A DNA stretch of 64,000 nucleotides, taken from the NCBI GenBank assembly GCA_902521315.1, contig CABYRH010000002.1, positions 146,076-210,075 of the forward strand. Direction: 5' to 3'. The notes beneath the pieces are model-generated. The model searched no databases. It saw nothing but the letters and a program-made list of their open reading frames with translations, and was not told the DNA's origin. The position numbers and the translations under genes were made by a program. The stretch comes from an uncultured Alphaproteobacteria bacterium. Its GTDB lineage: Bacteria > Pseudomonadota > Alphaproteobacteria > HIMB59 > GCA-002718135. Positions 36,331 to 44,948 of this stretch are shown one piece after another. Every line of letters begins with the position of its first letter. The first letter of the stretch is position 1.

Positions 36331-37187
36331 TTAAAATTTATTGAGGAAATTTTATGATTTCTTTCAAATTTAATAACAATCTGAGCTTTTTTATTTAAAT
36401 CCTTCATCATCCATTTAGTTATTTTTTCATAATGTTGAATAAAAAATTTAATTTCATTTGGTGTCATTCTTTTTGATTTTTTATTTTTTGATTGATTAGT
36501 TTTTTCCTGTTTCAACCGCCATTTAAAAACATTACCAAAAGAGGATGTTTTCAAAAAAATAAGTTCATCAAAATGGTTAAATAATTTTTTATATTCTAAT
36601 TTTAATTTATTATTATAAAAATTTCTCCATTTATATTTGGGATCTTTAATTTTTTCTAAATTATTTATATTTTTATGTAGAATTTTTTTTGGAATTTCGA
36701 AACTTCCACAACACCAACCTTCTAAGAAAAGAATATCGCATTTAGTTTTAGTTATTTTTTTCGATTTAGAGGTGTCATCAATCAATTTATCAAACAGTGG
36801 GGTTGTAATAGGGTATTTACCTTTATTGAATTGTTTTATATGTTTAACTAATTTTTCAATATCATGTGTTCCTGGAACACCTCTAGTTATTAACAATTGA
36901 TGTATTTGTTTTGATAATAGTAATCGTTGTTTTTTTGATAAATAATAATTATCTAAACTAAGCAAAAGTATTTTCTTATTATAAAATTTTTCAATAGTTT
37001 TAGAGATGATATTAATAAATGATGATTTTCCAATACCTTGAGAGCCTCCAAATAGAAATTTTTTTGATTTACTAGAGCAAATATAATTTATGATTGGAAT
37101 TAATTTATTTTCTATGTACTTTTTGGAATATTTTTTATTATATGTTTTGTGTATTTCTATTTGAATATAGTCTATTAATGAACTCAT
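36327..37187 (-). CDS. P-loop kinase, plant-type D-glycerate 3-kinase-like (GLYK)
   Basis: 286-aa kinase with a P-loop GGSQGIGKSS near residue 48, SLDNYYLSKKQR and a RGVPGTHDIEKL stretch characteristic of GLYK/uridine-kinase-like proteins. The later LFLEGWCCGSF holds a Walker B-like acid. It would phosphorylate glycerate to 3-phosphoglycerate and feed glycolysis. Lys-rich C-terminal half and low GC are in keeping with the genome. It converges on the methyltransferase with interlocked stop codons and diverges from an HAD gene by 32 bases. Confidence 0.8.
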   Translation of the reverse strand: MSSLIDYIQIEIHKTYNKKYSKKYIENKLIPIINYICSSKSKKFLFGGSQGIGKSSFINIISKTIEKFYNKKILLLSLDNYYLSKKQRLLLSKQIHQLLITRGVPGTHDIEKLVKHIKQFNKGKYPITTPLFDKLIDDTSKSKKITKTKCDILFLEGWCCGSFEIPKKILHKNINNLEKIKDPKYKWRNFYNNKLKLEYKKLFNHFDELIFLKTSSFGNVFKWRLKQEKTNQSKNKKSKRMTPNEIKFFIQHYEKITKWMMKDLNKKAQIVIKFERNHKISSINFN

Positions 37188-37219
37188 TTAATATTTATTT
37201 ATAAACAAAATACAAATAC

Positions 37220-37810
37220 ATGAAATTTCTTTTTGATTTAGGCGGTGTTTTTTTTGATTGGGACCCTCATTACTTTTATAAAGATGTATTTAAAGATAAA
37301 GAAGAAAGAGATAATTTCCTTAATAATATTTGCAATGATGAATGGAATATCCAACAAGATGCTGGAAGACTCATAAAAGATGCAGAATCTGATCTAATAA
37401 AGAATTATCCTGATTATGAAGATAAAATAAAATTATATTACAAAAATCATCATAGAATGTTCAGGAAAATCTTTCAGCATTCAGTTAATGTTTTAGATGA
37501 TTTGAAAAATAATAAATATGAGTGTTATGTTTTATCAAATTGGTCCTGGGAAACATTTCAAGGTATGGATAAAAAATACCCATTTTTAAATAAGTTTGAT
37601 GGTTTAATTATTTCTGGAAAAGAAAAATTAGTTAAACCTGATGCTCAAATATATAAATTAGCAGTAAACCGTTTTAATCTAATTCCACAAGAAACTGTTT
37701 TTATAGATGATAAAAAAGAGAATATTGAGGCTGCAAACAAACTTGGTTTTTTAACTATACATTTAACTAACCCTGAAATAATAATTCAAGAAATTAATAG
37801 ATTTATTTAA
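37220..37810 (+). CDS. HAD-superfamily hydrolase (YihX-like phosphatase)
   Basis: 196-aa HAD hydrolase. The nucleophile motif FLFDLGGVFFDWDP is at the N-terminus, LSNWSWETF gives the second motif, KLVKPDAQIYK the third and VFIDDKKENIEAA the metal-binding fourth. DLGGVxxDWDP is typical of the YihX group, which removes phosphate from alpha-D-glucose 1-phosphate or similar sugars. It lies seven bases before the GlpD-like gene. Confidence 0.87.
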   Translation: MKFLFDLGGVFFDWDPHYFYKDVFKDKEERDNFLNNICNDEWNIQQDAGRLIKDAESDLIKNYPDYEDKIKLYYKNHHRMFRKIFQHSVNVLDDLKNNKYECYVLSNWSWETFQGMDKKYPFLNKFDGLIISGKEKLVKPDAQIYKLAVNRFNLIPQETVFIDDKKENIEAANKLGFLTIHLTNPEIIIQEINRFI

Positions 37811-37817
37811 TTTAATT

Positions 37818-38969
37818 ATGAATGAAATTTTTGATATTTTAGTTATTGGAGGGGGTATTAATGGTGCTGGAATTGTAAGAGACGCCTCAGGAAGAAATTT
37901 AAAAGTTTGTTTAGTTGAAAAAAACACAGTTGGCTCAGCCACTTCGTCTTGGTCTACAAAATTAATACATGGTGGATTAAGGTATCTTGAAAATTATGAA
38001 TTTCGCCTTGTACGTGAATCTCTAAAAGAAAGAGAAGTAATTAAAAAAATTGCCAGTAATATAACAACACCATTGCCTTTTATTATACCACATCAAAAAT
38101 CTTTAAGACCTAAATGGTTAATTAAATTAGGATTATTTTTATATGATAATATTGGTGGCAAAATGACTATACCAAAATCTTCAACTATAAATATTAAAAA
38201 GGAAATTCCTAATATTTTAAAAGATCAATTTAAAATTGGTTTCCAATATTATGATTTACAAGTTGATGATAAAAAACTTGTTCAGTTAAATGTTGAAGAT
38301 GCAAAGAAAAAAGGTGCTATGATTATTCAAAATAGAAAAGTTATAGATGCAAAACGAAATAAAAATATTTGGGATATAACTTTAGATGATAACACATTAC
38401 TTAAATCTAAAATTCTTATTAATGCTGCTGGACCTTGGATAAATGAAGTTTTAAATAATGTAATTAAATTAAATTCAAATAAATCAATTCGACTTGTGAA
38501 AGGTAGTCATATAATAACTAAAAGTCTTTACAGTCAGAAAAAAGCCTTCACTTTACAAAATGAAGATAACAGAATAATTTTTGTAATACCGTATAAAGAT
38601 GAATATTCGCTTATTGGCACTACTGAAACAGAAGTTTTTTCACCAGAAAATCCTAAAATTGATGATAGTGAAATTGATTATTTATTAAACTCAGTAAATA
38701 AATATTTTGTTAAACAAATATCAAGAGATGATGTCGTAAGTTCTTATTCTGGAATCAGACCGCTTATTGAAGATTTTAAAGAAGCTTCAAAAGTTACTAG
38801 AGACTATATATTTGATTTAAATGAGGATGGTTCGCAAGCACCTTTACTAAGCATTTATGGGGGGAAATTAACAACATACAGGAAATTAGCTGAAAATGTT
38901 CTTTTAACTCTTAATAATCACATTCCCATAAATAAGAAAAATTCTTGGACTGCTGAACAAAAACTATAA
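37818..38969 (+). CDS. glpD: FAD-dependent glycerol-3-phosphate dehydrogenase, C-terminal domain absent
   Basis: 383-aa GlpD-type flavoprotein. The FAD fold is LVIGGGINGAGIVRDASGRN, then STKLIHGGLRYLENYEF, a later IGTTETEV, and SIYGGKLTTYRKLAENVL near the end. Usual GlpD proteins are near 500 aa and carry an extra helical C-terminal domain after this point. Here the frame stops just after the WTAEQ stretch, and the three frames downstream do not continue it. It may still oxidise glycerol 3-phosphate, or a similar substrate, with quinone as acceptor. Confidence 0.82.
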   Translation: MNEIFDILVIGGGINGAGIVRDASGRNLKVCLVEKNTVGSATSSWSTKLIHGGLRYLENYEFRLVRESLKEREVIKKIASNITTPLPFIIPHQKSLRPKWLIKLGLFLYDNIGGKMTIPKSSTINIKKEIPNILKDQFKIGFQYYDLQVDDKKLVQLNVEDAKKKGAMIIQNRKVIDAKRNKNIWDITLDDNTLLKSKILINAAGPWINEVLNNVIKLNSNKSIRLVKGSHIITKSLYSQKKAFTLQNEDNRIIFVIPYKDEYSLIGTTETEVFSPENPKIDDSEIDYLLNSVNKYFVKQISRDDVVSSYSGIRPLIEDFKEASKVTRDYIFDLNEDGSQAPLLSIYGGKLTTYRKLAENVLLTLNNHIPINKKNSWTAEQKL

Positions 38970-39003
38970 TTGGTATCCCTCTTAAATAACTTTTCAAATT
39001 TGG

Positions 39004-39085
39004 TGGGCAGAAAAGTTTTATAAGAGGAATACTTCTTATAGGAGGAAATAATATGAACCCTCTGCCCAATGTTATAATAATTTAA
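39004..39085 (+). ncRNA. Candidate structured leader-like RNA with ribosome-binding site and 10-codon ORF
   Basis: TGGGCAGA (39004-39011) can pair perfectly with TCTGCCCA (39061-39068). Inside lies a second hairpin, TATAAGA (39019-39025) with TCTTATA (39034-39040). Directly after it is a strong Shine-Dalgarno GGAGGA at 39041-39046 and an ATG at 39053. The ORF reads MNPLPNVIII and stops at 39085, and its second to fifth codons form part of the outer helix. It resembles no riboswitch that I recognise. It stands between two convergent genes. A translated leader, a regulatory RNA or chance is possible. Confidence 0.3.
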
Positions 39086-39123
39086 AATTATGATATTTAT
39101 TGAAAATTTTTAAAAAAGGGATG

Positions 39124-39149
39124 TATTGCCCCTTATATTAGGGGCAATA
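39124..39149 (-). terminator. Terminator at the end of the aglK gene
   Basis: TATTGCCCCT (39124-39133) pairs with AGGGGCAATA (39140-39149) around a six-base loop. On the minus strand a run of six T follows a few bases later, so it should end the aglEFGK transcript 15 bases after the aglK stop. It may also stop transcripts coming from the plus strand. Confidence 0.7.
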
Positions 39150-39164
39150 ATTAATACGATTCTA

Positions 39165-40244
39165 TTATTTAAATGCTTCGCCTGAACTATCAAATAATTG
39201 GCATCTTCCAGCAGGGAATCCTACTTTTACAGTATCACCAACTTTGATTTCAGAATGTCCTTCAGTTTCAGCAACTAATGGCTCTCCATCTTTTTCAAGG
39301 TATAGATAAGAAACGTCACCAAGCTTTTCGACAACAAATACTTTACTTTCCCAAGATCCATCTGCATCACCATTTACTACTAAGTGCTCAGGTCTAATGC
39401 CTAAAGTTACTGAGTCACCCTCTGAGGATGACGCTGACATTTTAGAGACTGATATTTTTGACATTCCCATAATATCAACTTCTGTAGCATCAGAACTTTT
39501 GCTTAATATCTTACTTGAAATAAAGTTCATTTTTGGTGATCCAATAAATCCACCAACGAACATATTATTTGGTTTATCATAAAGTTCAAGTGGTGATCCT
39601 TTTTGTGAAACGATACCTGTATCAAGTACAACAATATCATCAGCTAGGGTCATAGCTTCTGTCTGATCGTGTGTTACGTAGATCATTGTTGCTTCTAGTT
39701 CATTATGCAGTTTTGCTAATTCAACTCTCATTTGAACCCTTAATGCAGCATCAAGGTTTGAAAGTGGTTCATCAAATAAGAAAACTTTTGGTTTTCTAGT
39801 AATTGCTCTTCCAATAGCAACACGCTGCCTTTGACCACCTGAAAGTTGTTTTGGTTTTCTTAGAAGATAATCTTCTATTTGAAGAATTCTTGCTGCCTCA
39901 TTAACTCTTTCATTAATTTCATCTTTTGATCTTTTTTCTAATTTTAAACCAAAAGCCATGTTATCAAATACAGTCATATGAGGGTATAATGCATAAGATT
40001 GAAACACCATCGCAATATTTCTTTGCTTAGGTGGTAAATCATTAACTACCTGACCATCAATTGAAATTGTGCCTGAATTTATGTCTTCAAGTCCCGCTAT
40101 CATTCTTAACATAGTTGATTTACCACAACCACTTGGACCAACAAGAACTGTGAATGATTGACTTTTTATATCAAGAGAAACATCCTTAATTACATGGACG
40201 TCTCCAAAATATTTATTAACAGTATTTATATTTATATCTGCCAC
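39165..40244 (-). CDS. aglK: Sugar ABC ATPase, MalK/AglK/UgpC-type
   Basis: 359-aa ATPase with Walker A GPSGCGKST, signature LSGGQRQRVAIGRAI, Walker B VFLFDEPLS and switch VTHDQTEA. The C-terminal third is the TOBE/regulatory domain of MalK-type proteins. The start is a GTG at 40244: AAAGGAGG lies five bases upstream on the minus strand, while an upstream start would add 17 unrelated residues. It closes the alpha-glucoside-type operon and is the only MalK-type ATPase gene in the window, so it may also serve the ABC permeases at 26524-28258. Confidence 0.9.
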   Translation of the reverse strand: MADININTVNKYFGDVHVIKDVSLDIKSQSFTVLVGPSGCGKSTMLRMIAGLEDINSGTISIDGQVVNDLPPKQRNIAMVFQSYALYPHMTVFDNMAFGLKLEKRSKDEINERVNEAARILQIEDYLLRKPKQLSGGQRQRVAIGRAITRKPKVFLFDEPLSNLDAALRVQMRVELAKLHNELEATMIYVTHDQTEAMTLADDIVVLDTGIVSQKGSPLELYDKPNNMFVGGFIGSPKMNFISSKILSKSSDATEVDIMGMSKISVSKMSASSSEGDSVTLGIRPEHLVVNGDADGSWESKVFVVEKLGDVSYLYLEKDGEPLVAETEGHSEIKVGDTVKVGFPAGRCQLFDSSGEAFK

Positions 40245-40347
40245 TTCATCCTCCTTTGAGCGATCTTTCAAGTGTATGAATACATCATCATACAAATATA
40301 TTTACATTTAAAGGTATATTTATTGAAAAATCAATACTTTTTAGTAT

Positions 40348-41487
40348 TTACCCTTTAACTGATCCAGCGACTAAACCTCGTATAAAATATCTTTGTAAAG
40401 CAAAAAAGATAAATAAAGGTACAGTCATTGATACAAAAGCACCAGTAGTTAAAATTTCCCAATTTTCACCTCTAGATCCAAGTAATTCTTTTAATTTTGC
40501 AGTTAATATTATTTCACTTGGAACCTGATCTAAAAATACTAAACCTACTAAGAGATCATTCCAACACCATAAAAATTGTAAAATAAATATTGAAGCAAAA
40601 GCTGGTATCGAAAGAGGAATAATTATGCGTAAAAAAATATCATAATGAGAAGCACCATCAACTTTAGCAGCTTCCATCATTTCATTAGGTAAGCTTTTTA
40701 GAAAATTTCTTAATAGAAAAGTAGTTGAGGCTAATCCAAAACCAGTATGTGCCATCCAAACACCGGGATAGGACTTAGCCGCTACTCCAAATAATGCTCC
40801 AAAATCATTATAGATTGTTAGTATTGGTATAAGAGACATTTGAAGAGGAACAACAAGAGACGCAATTATTATTGCTAATAAAGTATCTCTTCCGTAAAAC
40901 TTCATCCAAGTTAAGGAATATGCAAAGAAAGAGCATATTATTAATGGAATTAGTGTTGAAGGCAATGCTACTGCCATTGTATTAATAAAAGCTCTGCCAA
41001 TTCCTTCTTTAAATAAAACTTCTCTGTAATTTTCAAAAGTAAATGCTGGAGGGCTTAATGATGTAGTAAATAATCTTTTACCTTTTTTCTTTTTAAATTC
41101 TGTTCTTGATCTCCATTCATAATTTCCATCTTCATCGAGAAGCACTTCACTTTCATCTTTAAAAGTTGCGATATCGCCAATATTAAATTCATTAATTTTT
41201 TTTGAAGAAATTCCAAAACTTTCTATTTTTTTCCCTGAATTATCTTCAAATAACTTTCCTTTGATTTTGAAATAACCATCTTCTTCAATTTGGCTTTCCA
41301 TTCCTGACATTCTATAAATTTCATTTACTTCTGTAGTAGTTAAGGAAGTCCACCATCCACTTATAGCTAATAAATCTTTATCTCTTAAAGAGCTAATAAA
41401 CAGACCAAAGGTGGGAATAATCCATATAATAACAAAGAAGAGAAGTAATAGTTGAGATAATAAAGATGATATTGAAAATTTCTTCAT
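40348..41487 (-). CDS. aglG: Alpha-glucoside-type ABC permease, AglG-like
   Basis: 379-aa MalG-type permease. After helix 1 it has a hydrophilic insert of about 120 residues (roughly 35-155), not seen in the shorter permease at 27419, and known for AglG relatives. The EAA loop is MEAAKVDGASHYDIFLRI and the end is RGLVAGSVKG. The start overlaps the stop of the partner permease gene by one base. The operon order aglE-aglF-aglG-aglK supports the name. Confidence 0.85.
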   Translation of the reverse strand: MKKFSISSLLSQLLLLFFVIIWIIPTFGLFISSLRDKDLLAISGWWTSLTTTEVNEIYRMSGMESQIEEDGYFKIKGKLFEDNSGKKIESFGISSKKINEFNIGDIATFKDESEVLLDEDGNYEWRSRTEFKKKKGKRLFTTSLSPPAFTFENYREVLFKEGIGRAFINTMAVALPSTLIPLIICSFFAYSLTWMKFYGRDTLLAIIIASLVVPLQMSLIPILTIYNDFGALFGVAAKSYPGVWMAHTGFGLASTTFLLRNFLKSLPNEMMEAAKVDGASHYDIFLRIIIPLSIPAFASIFILQFLWCWNDLLVGLVFLDQVPSEIILTAKLKELLGSRGENWEILTTGAFVSMTVPLFIFFALQRYFIRGLVAGSVKG

Positions 41488-42470
41488 TATATTTTTTGTT
41501 CCTGTCTATGTTTGTATAAATTCCATGCTAAGATTGGTATGACACCAATCATAATAACAATTGCTAAAACACTTCCTCTTCCCGAGTCACCACCACCTCT
41601 AAACATCCAGTCGTACATTAAGTTCGCTAAGACTCCGGTTTGCCATTCACCATTAGTCATAGCAAAAATAATATCAAATATTCTTAAAACAATTATTGTA
41701 ATTAAGGTCCAAATCACAAGTATCGTTTGTTCTAAATAAGGAATTATGATTGAAAAAAATATTTTTAACTCACTAGCTCCGTCAATTCTTGCCGCTTCAA
41801 GCATCTCCTTAGGTATGCTTCTTAATGCAGCACTAAAAATAACTAAAGCTAATCCAGTTTGTATCCAAATCATAATAGCCATCAAAAAGAAATTATTCCA
41901 CATAGGTATTGTTAACCATGCTTGTGGCTCATAACCAAGAGAAACAATTATTGCATTAAGTAATCCAATTTGTGTATTCTCAGGCCCTCTATATTCATAA
42001 ATAAATTTCCAAATTACACCAGCTCCTACAAATGATATTGCCATAGGCATAAATATTATAGATTTTGCAATTGAACCCCACCAAATTCTATCAGCTAAGT
42101 TAGCAATGACTAATCCAAAAAAAGTACTTAATGTTGGGACTACAAGTAACCATACTAAATTATTTAATATACTTCTTCTAAATTCAGGATCATTAATTGC
42201 CCATTTGTAATTGTATAGTCCAACAAATTCTCTTCCAAATTTATCATAAAAGCTAAGCCTTATAGTTTCAAAAACTGGATATAAAATAAAAATAAATAAA
42301 ACAACAAATGCGGGTGTTATAAAAACTATAACTCTTATAGAATTTTCAAAATTATATCTTTTCAGTGTTTTATTACCATAAATATCTAAAATATAATTTG
42401 AGATATGAAAGTAGGCTATAAAAAATAATATTCCTAAAAAAACAATAAATACTAAATTCAGGATAGTCAT
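41487..42470 (-). CDS. aglF: Alpha-glucoside-type ABC permease, AglF-like
   Basis: 327-aa MalF-type permease with an extra N-terminal helix, VFIVFLGILFFIAYFHI, before the usual set. The EAA loop is LEAARIDGASELKIFFSI. It is transcribed after the binding protein and separated from it by a stem-loop of 14 base pairs. The stop of this gene overlaps the aglG start. Confidence 0.85.
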   Translation of the reverse strand: MTILNLVFIVFLGILFFIAYFHISNYILDIYGNKTLKRYNFENSIRVIVFITPAFVVLFIFILYPVFETIRLSFYDKFGREFVGLYNYKWAINDPEFRRSILNNLVWLLVVPTLSTFFGLVIANLADRIWWGSIAKSIIFMPMAISFVGAGVIWKFIYEYRGPENTQIGLLNAIIVSLGYEPQAWLTIPMWNNFFLMAIMIWIQTGLALVIFSAALRSIPKEMLEAARIDGASELKIFFSIIIPYLEQTILVIWTLITIIVLRIFDIIFAMTNGEWQTGVLANLMYDWMFRGGGDSGRGSVLAIVIMIGVIPILAWNLYKHRQEQKI

Positions 42471-42491
42471 TAGTGATTAAATATATAAAAA

Positions 42492-42524
42492 AAACAGGCG
42501 AACAAGTTAATTGTTCGCCTGTTT
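42492..42524 (-). terminator. Strong stem-loop between aglE and aglF
   Basis: AAACAGGCGAACAA (42492-42505) pairs perfectly over 14 bases with TTGTTCGCCTGTTT (42511-42524) around a five-base loop. On the minus strand a T-rich run follows, so it can terminate or attenuate between the binding protein and permease genes. Confidence 0.8.
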
Positions 42525-42536
42525 ATAATTGAAAAG

Positions 42537-43841
42537 TTACTTAATTGCGTCCCAACTATCTTGGATCGCATCTGCTACATCTTGGGCAGACTTTCCATTA
42601 GTATAGTCAACCATACCAGTCCAGAAAGTTCCAGCACCAATAGCACCAGGCATTAAGTCTGACGCATCAAATCTAAACGTTGTTGCGCCTGTTAAAATTT
42701 CACCTAGTTTTCTAAAAGTTTCACTAGCATATTTACTTCCATCAACGCCTTTGTGAGGTGTTAGGAAACCACCTTTAGCCATCCAATATTCATGAGCTTC
42801 AGGATGCATTAGGAATTTAATGAACTCTATTGTCGCTTGGTTATCATTAGTAGCCGCTACTAATGTACCAGCTCCAAGTACAGGAGTTCCTAAATCTTTA
42901 GTTGCATATGCAGGAAAATAAAAGAAATCATAATCTACACCAGCTTCTACACCTTCAGGGAAAAATGCAGGAATAAAACTAGCTTGTCTATGCATCATAC
43001 ATTCTGCAGGTGAAGTGAAAAGTCCATTTGGAGCATCTCTAAAATCAGTAGTTGCTACTGCTTTAGATCCACCATTCACAAACTTGTCATTCAGCGCAAA
43101 AGTTCCAAAGAAATTCATTGCTTCAATAACTCTTGGGTCATTAAAAGGCATTTCATTGGATACCCACATATCATAAACATCAGGTGTATGTGTTCTAAGC
43201 ATGATATCTTCCATCCAGTCAGTTGCAGGCCAACCAGTTGCTGCACCTGAACCTAGACCAATACACCATGGAGTATTTCCATCTGATGCCATTTGTCTTG
43301 TTAATGCAATTAGCTCTTCCATTGTTCCAGGAACTTCGTAACCATTATCTTCAAAGTTATCTGGTGAATACCAAACCAAACTTTTTACGTTTGTTCTAAA
43401 GAAAATTGCATTAAACTGATCATTACCATTTTCATCGGCATAAGTAGAAAGATCAACCCATGATTGTCCGGCAGCATAGTTATCTAAAACCATTTGCTTA
43501 ATATCATCTCCAAGAGGAACTAATCCTCCCATAGCTGCTGCGTTTGCAGCAAGACCAGGTTGTGGAAATACAACTAGATCAGCAGCACTTCCAGCTTTTA
43601 GATCGATCATAACTTGTTGTTCAAAACTATCTGAACCACCATACTCAAAAGTTGCTCCTGTAGCTTTCTCAAATATAGCACCAACTTCTCTCATTGTTTC
43701 TTGTTCTGGTGACAACCAAGGACCAAACATAACTACTTTTTGACCAGTTAAATCTGGACCAGAATATTTGTGACCTCCAGCGTAAGCTGTGAAACTTAGA
43801 AATAATGAAGCAAGTATAATTAATAAATTTTTTATTTTCAT
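42537..43841 (-). CDS. aglE: Alpha-glucoside-type ABC substrate-binding protein, AglE-like
   Basis: 434-aa periplasmic binding protein with a signal peptide of about 21 residues (cut near AYA). WCIGLGSGAATGWPATDWME and the following MLRTHTPDVYDMW closely fit the AglE group, which binds sucrose, trehalose, maltose or other alpha-glucosides. A CGGAGG ribosome-binding site stands seven bases before the ATG. The promoter carries a LacI-type operator next to a divergent regulator, so expression should rise when the sugar is present. Confidence 0.87.
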   Translation of the reverse strand: MKIKNLLIILASLFLSFTAYAGGHKYSGPDLTGQKVVMFGPWLSPEQETMREVGAIFEKATGATFEYGGSDSFEQQVMIDLKAGSAADLVVFPQPGLAANAAAMGGLVPLGDDIKQMVLDNYAAGQSWVDLSTYADENGNDQFNAIFFRTNVKSLVWYSPDNFEDNGYEVPGTMEELIALTRQMASDGNTPWCIGLGSGAATGWPATDWMEDIMLRTHTPDVYDMWVSNEMPFNDPRVIEAMNFFGTFALNDKFVNGGSKAVATTDFRDAPNGLFTSPAECMMHRQASFIPAFFPEGVEAGVDYDFFYFPAYATKDLGTPVLGAGTLVAATNDNQATIEFIKFLMHPEAHEYWMAKGGFLTPHKGVDGSKYASETFRKLGEILTGATTFRFDASDLMPGAIGAGTFWTGMVDYTNGKSAQDVADAIQDSWDAIK

Positions 43842-43864
43842 AATTCCTCCGTAAATAATAATTA

Positions 43865-43893
43865 ATAATTATCCAAAACGTTTTGGTTGTCAA
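43865..43893 (-). promoter_or_regulatory. aglE promoter with -35 and -10 boxes
   Basis: On the minus strand TTGACA (43893-43888) is followed after 17 bases by AATTAT (43870-43865), a fair -10 box (four of six). The operator occupies most of the spacer. Confidence 0.55.
43873..43886. promoter_or_regulatory. LacI-family operator, perfect palindrome with central CG
   Basis: CCAAAACGTTTTGG is a perfect 14-bp inverted repeat with the central CG that LacI-family proteins favour. It lies in the spacer of the aglE promoter and 24 bases before the regulator's ATG, so the regulator at 43911-44936 can repress the importer and perhaps itself. Confidence 0.8.
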
Positions 43894-43910
43894 TTTATAT
43901 TATCTGGTTT

Positions 43911-44936
43911 ATGGAAAAAAATATGAATATTAAAGAATTAGCAAAAAAGCTTGATTTATCAATAACGACAGTTTCAAGGGGTTTAGCTGATTATTCAGAT
44001 GTAAGTGAAAAAACGAAAAAAAGAATTAAAAAATTTGCTGAAAAATATAATTATAATCCTAATCCTTATGCTGCAAATTTGGCATCACGAAGCTCCAAGA
44101 ACCTGGGATTCATTCTGCCATTATATGGGTTAAACTCATCTCCTCTAAATCAAATTTCATTTATTCAATTTTTGTCAGGAATGTATTCTAATCTCTCAAA
44201 AAATAATATTCAGCTGTCAATGCTCATGGCAAGAAGTCAAAATGAAGAAAAATCTTTATACGAAAAACTTATTGTAGAACAAAAAGTAAGGAACATCATT
44301 ATAAATAATTTAAGAATTAATGATAGCAGGATACCACTCTTAAAAAAAAATAAAGTTAATTTTGTAGCTTGGGGAAGAACACAAAACTTAAAAAATTATT
44401 CATGGGTAGATCTAGATAATCATAAAAGTATGCAAATTATTTTTGATCACTTAATAAAAAAAAATCATGAAAAGATTGCATTCATAAATATTAATAAAAA
44501 ATTTAATTTTGCTTATCAAAGAATGAAAACTTATTTTAGTGAAATAAAAAAATATAAAATTAGTTTTGATAAAAACCTATATATTGAAATACCCAAAAAT
44601 GATTCATTGTTAAGTGAGGAAGTTACAAGAAAATTGTTAAAAAATAAAAAAGTTACTGCTATTATATGTTGTACTGAATATATTGCGGCAGGAGCAATAC
44701 GTGCGTGTAATGATCTAAAAATAAAAATTGGTCATGACATTTCTCTTATTACGTATGATAGTTTGATAGTAAGTAATTTAATTACACCAAAAATAACTTC
44801 AATTTCTCATCCTACAGAGGACTTAGGTTACAATGCAGTAAAGTTATTAATGAGCAAGAATGGTAATGATTCTAAAAATAATTTTTATATGGCTAAGCCT
44901 ACGATTATTGATAGAGATTCAGTAAAAAAATTATAA
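43911..44936 (+). CDS. LacI-family transcriptional regulator of the agl genes
   Basis: 341 aa. The helix-turn-helix is near the N-terminus: IKELAKKLDLSITTVSRGL, followed by the hinge RSSKNLGFIL and a periplasmic-binding-protein-like sensor domain with CCTEYIAAGAIRACND and ISLITYDSL. It is divergent from aglE and should be repressed or released by an alpha-glucoside or a product. ATG 43911 is used, but the second ATG at 43923 fits the family N-terminus equally well. No clear Shine-Dalgarno is present, so the mRNA may be nearly leaderless. Confidence 0.87.
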   Translation: MEKNMNIKELAKKLDLSITTVSRGLADYSDVSEKTKKRIKKFAEKYNYNPNPYAANLASRSSKNLGFILPLYGLNSSPLNQISFIQFLSGMYSNLSKNNIQLSMLMARSQNEEKSLYEKLIVEQKVRNIIINNLRINDSRIPLLKKNKVNFVAWGRTQNLKNYSWVDLDNHKSMQIIFDHLIKKNHEKIAFININKKFNFAYQRMKTYFSEIKKYKISFDKNLYIEIPKNDSLLSEEVTRKLLKNKKVTAIICCTEYIAAGAIRACNDLKIKIGHDISLITYDSLIVSNLITPKITSISHPTEDLGYNAVKLLMSKNGNDSKNNFYMAKPTIIDRDSVKKL

Positions 44937-44948
44937 CTATACTTAATA

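Noticed and set aside
38970-39003. Continuation of GlpD's missing C-terminal domain by frameshift
   Set aside because: All three frames after the stop soon meet other stops and do not resemble the domain.
39053-39085. Ten-codon ORF MNPLPNVIII as a protein gene
   Set aside because: It is too short to call a gene. I keep it only as part of the candidate structured RNA.
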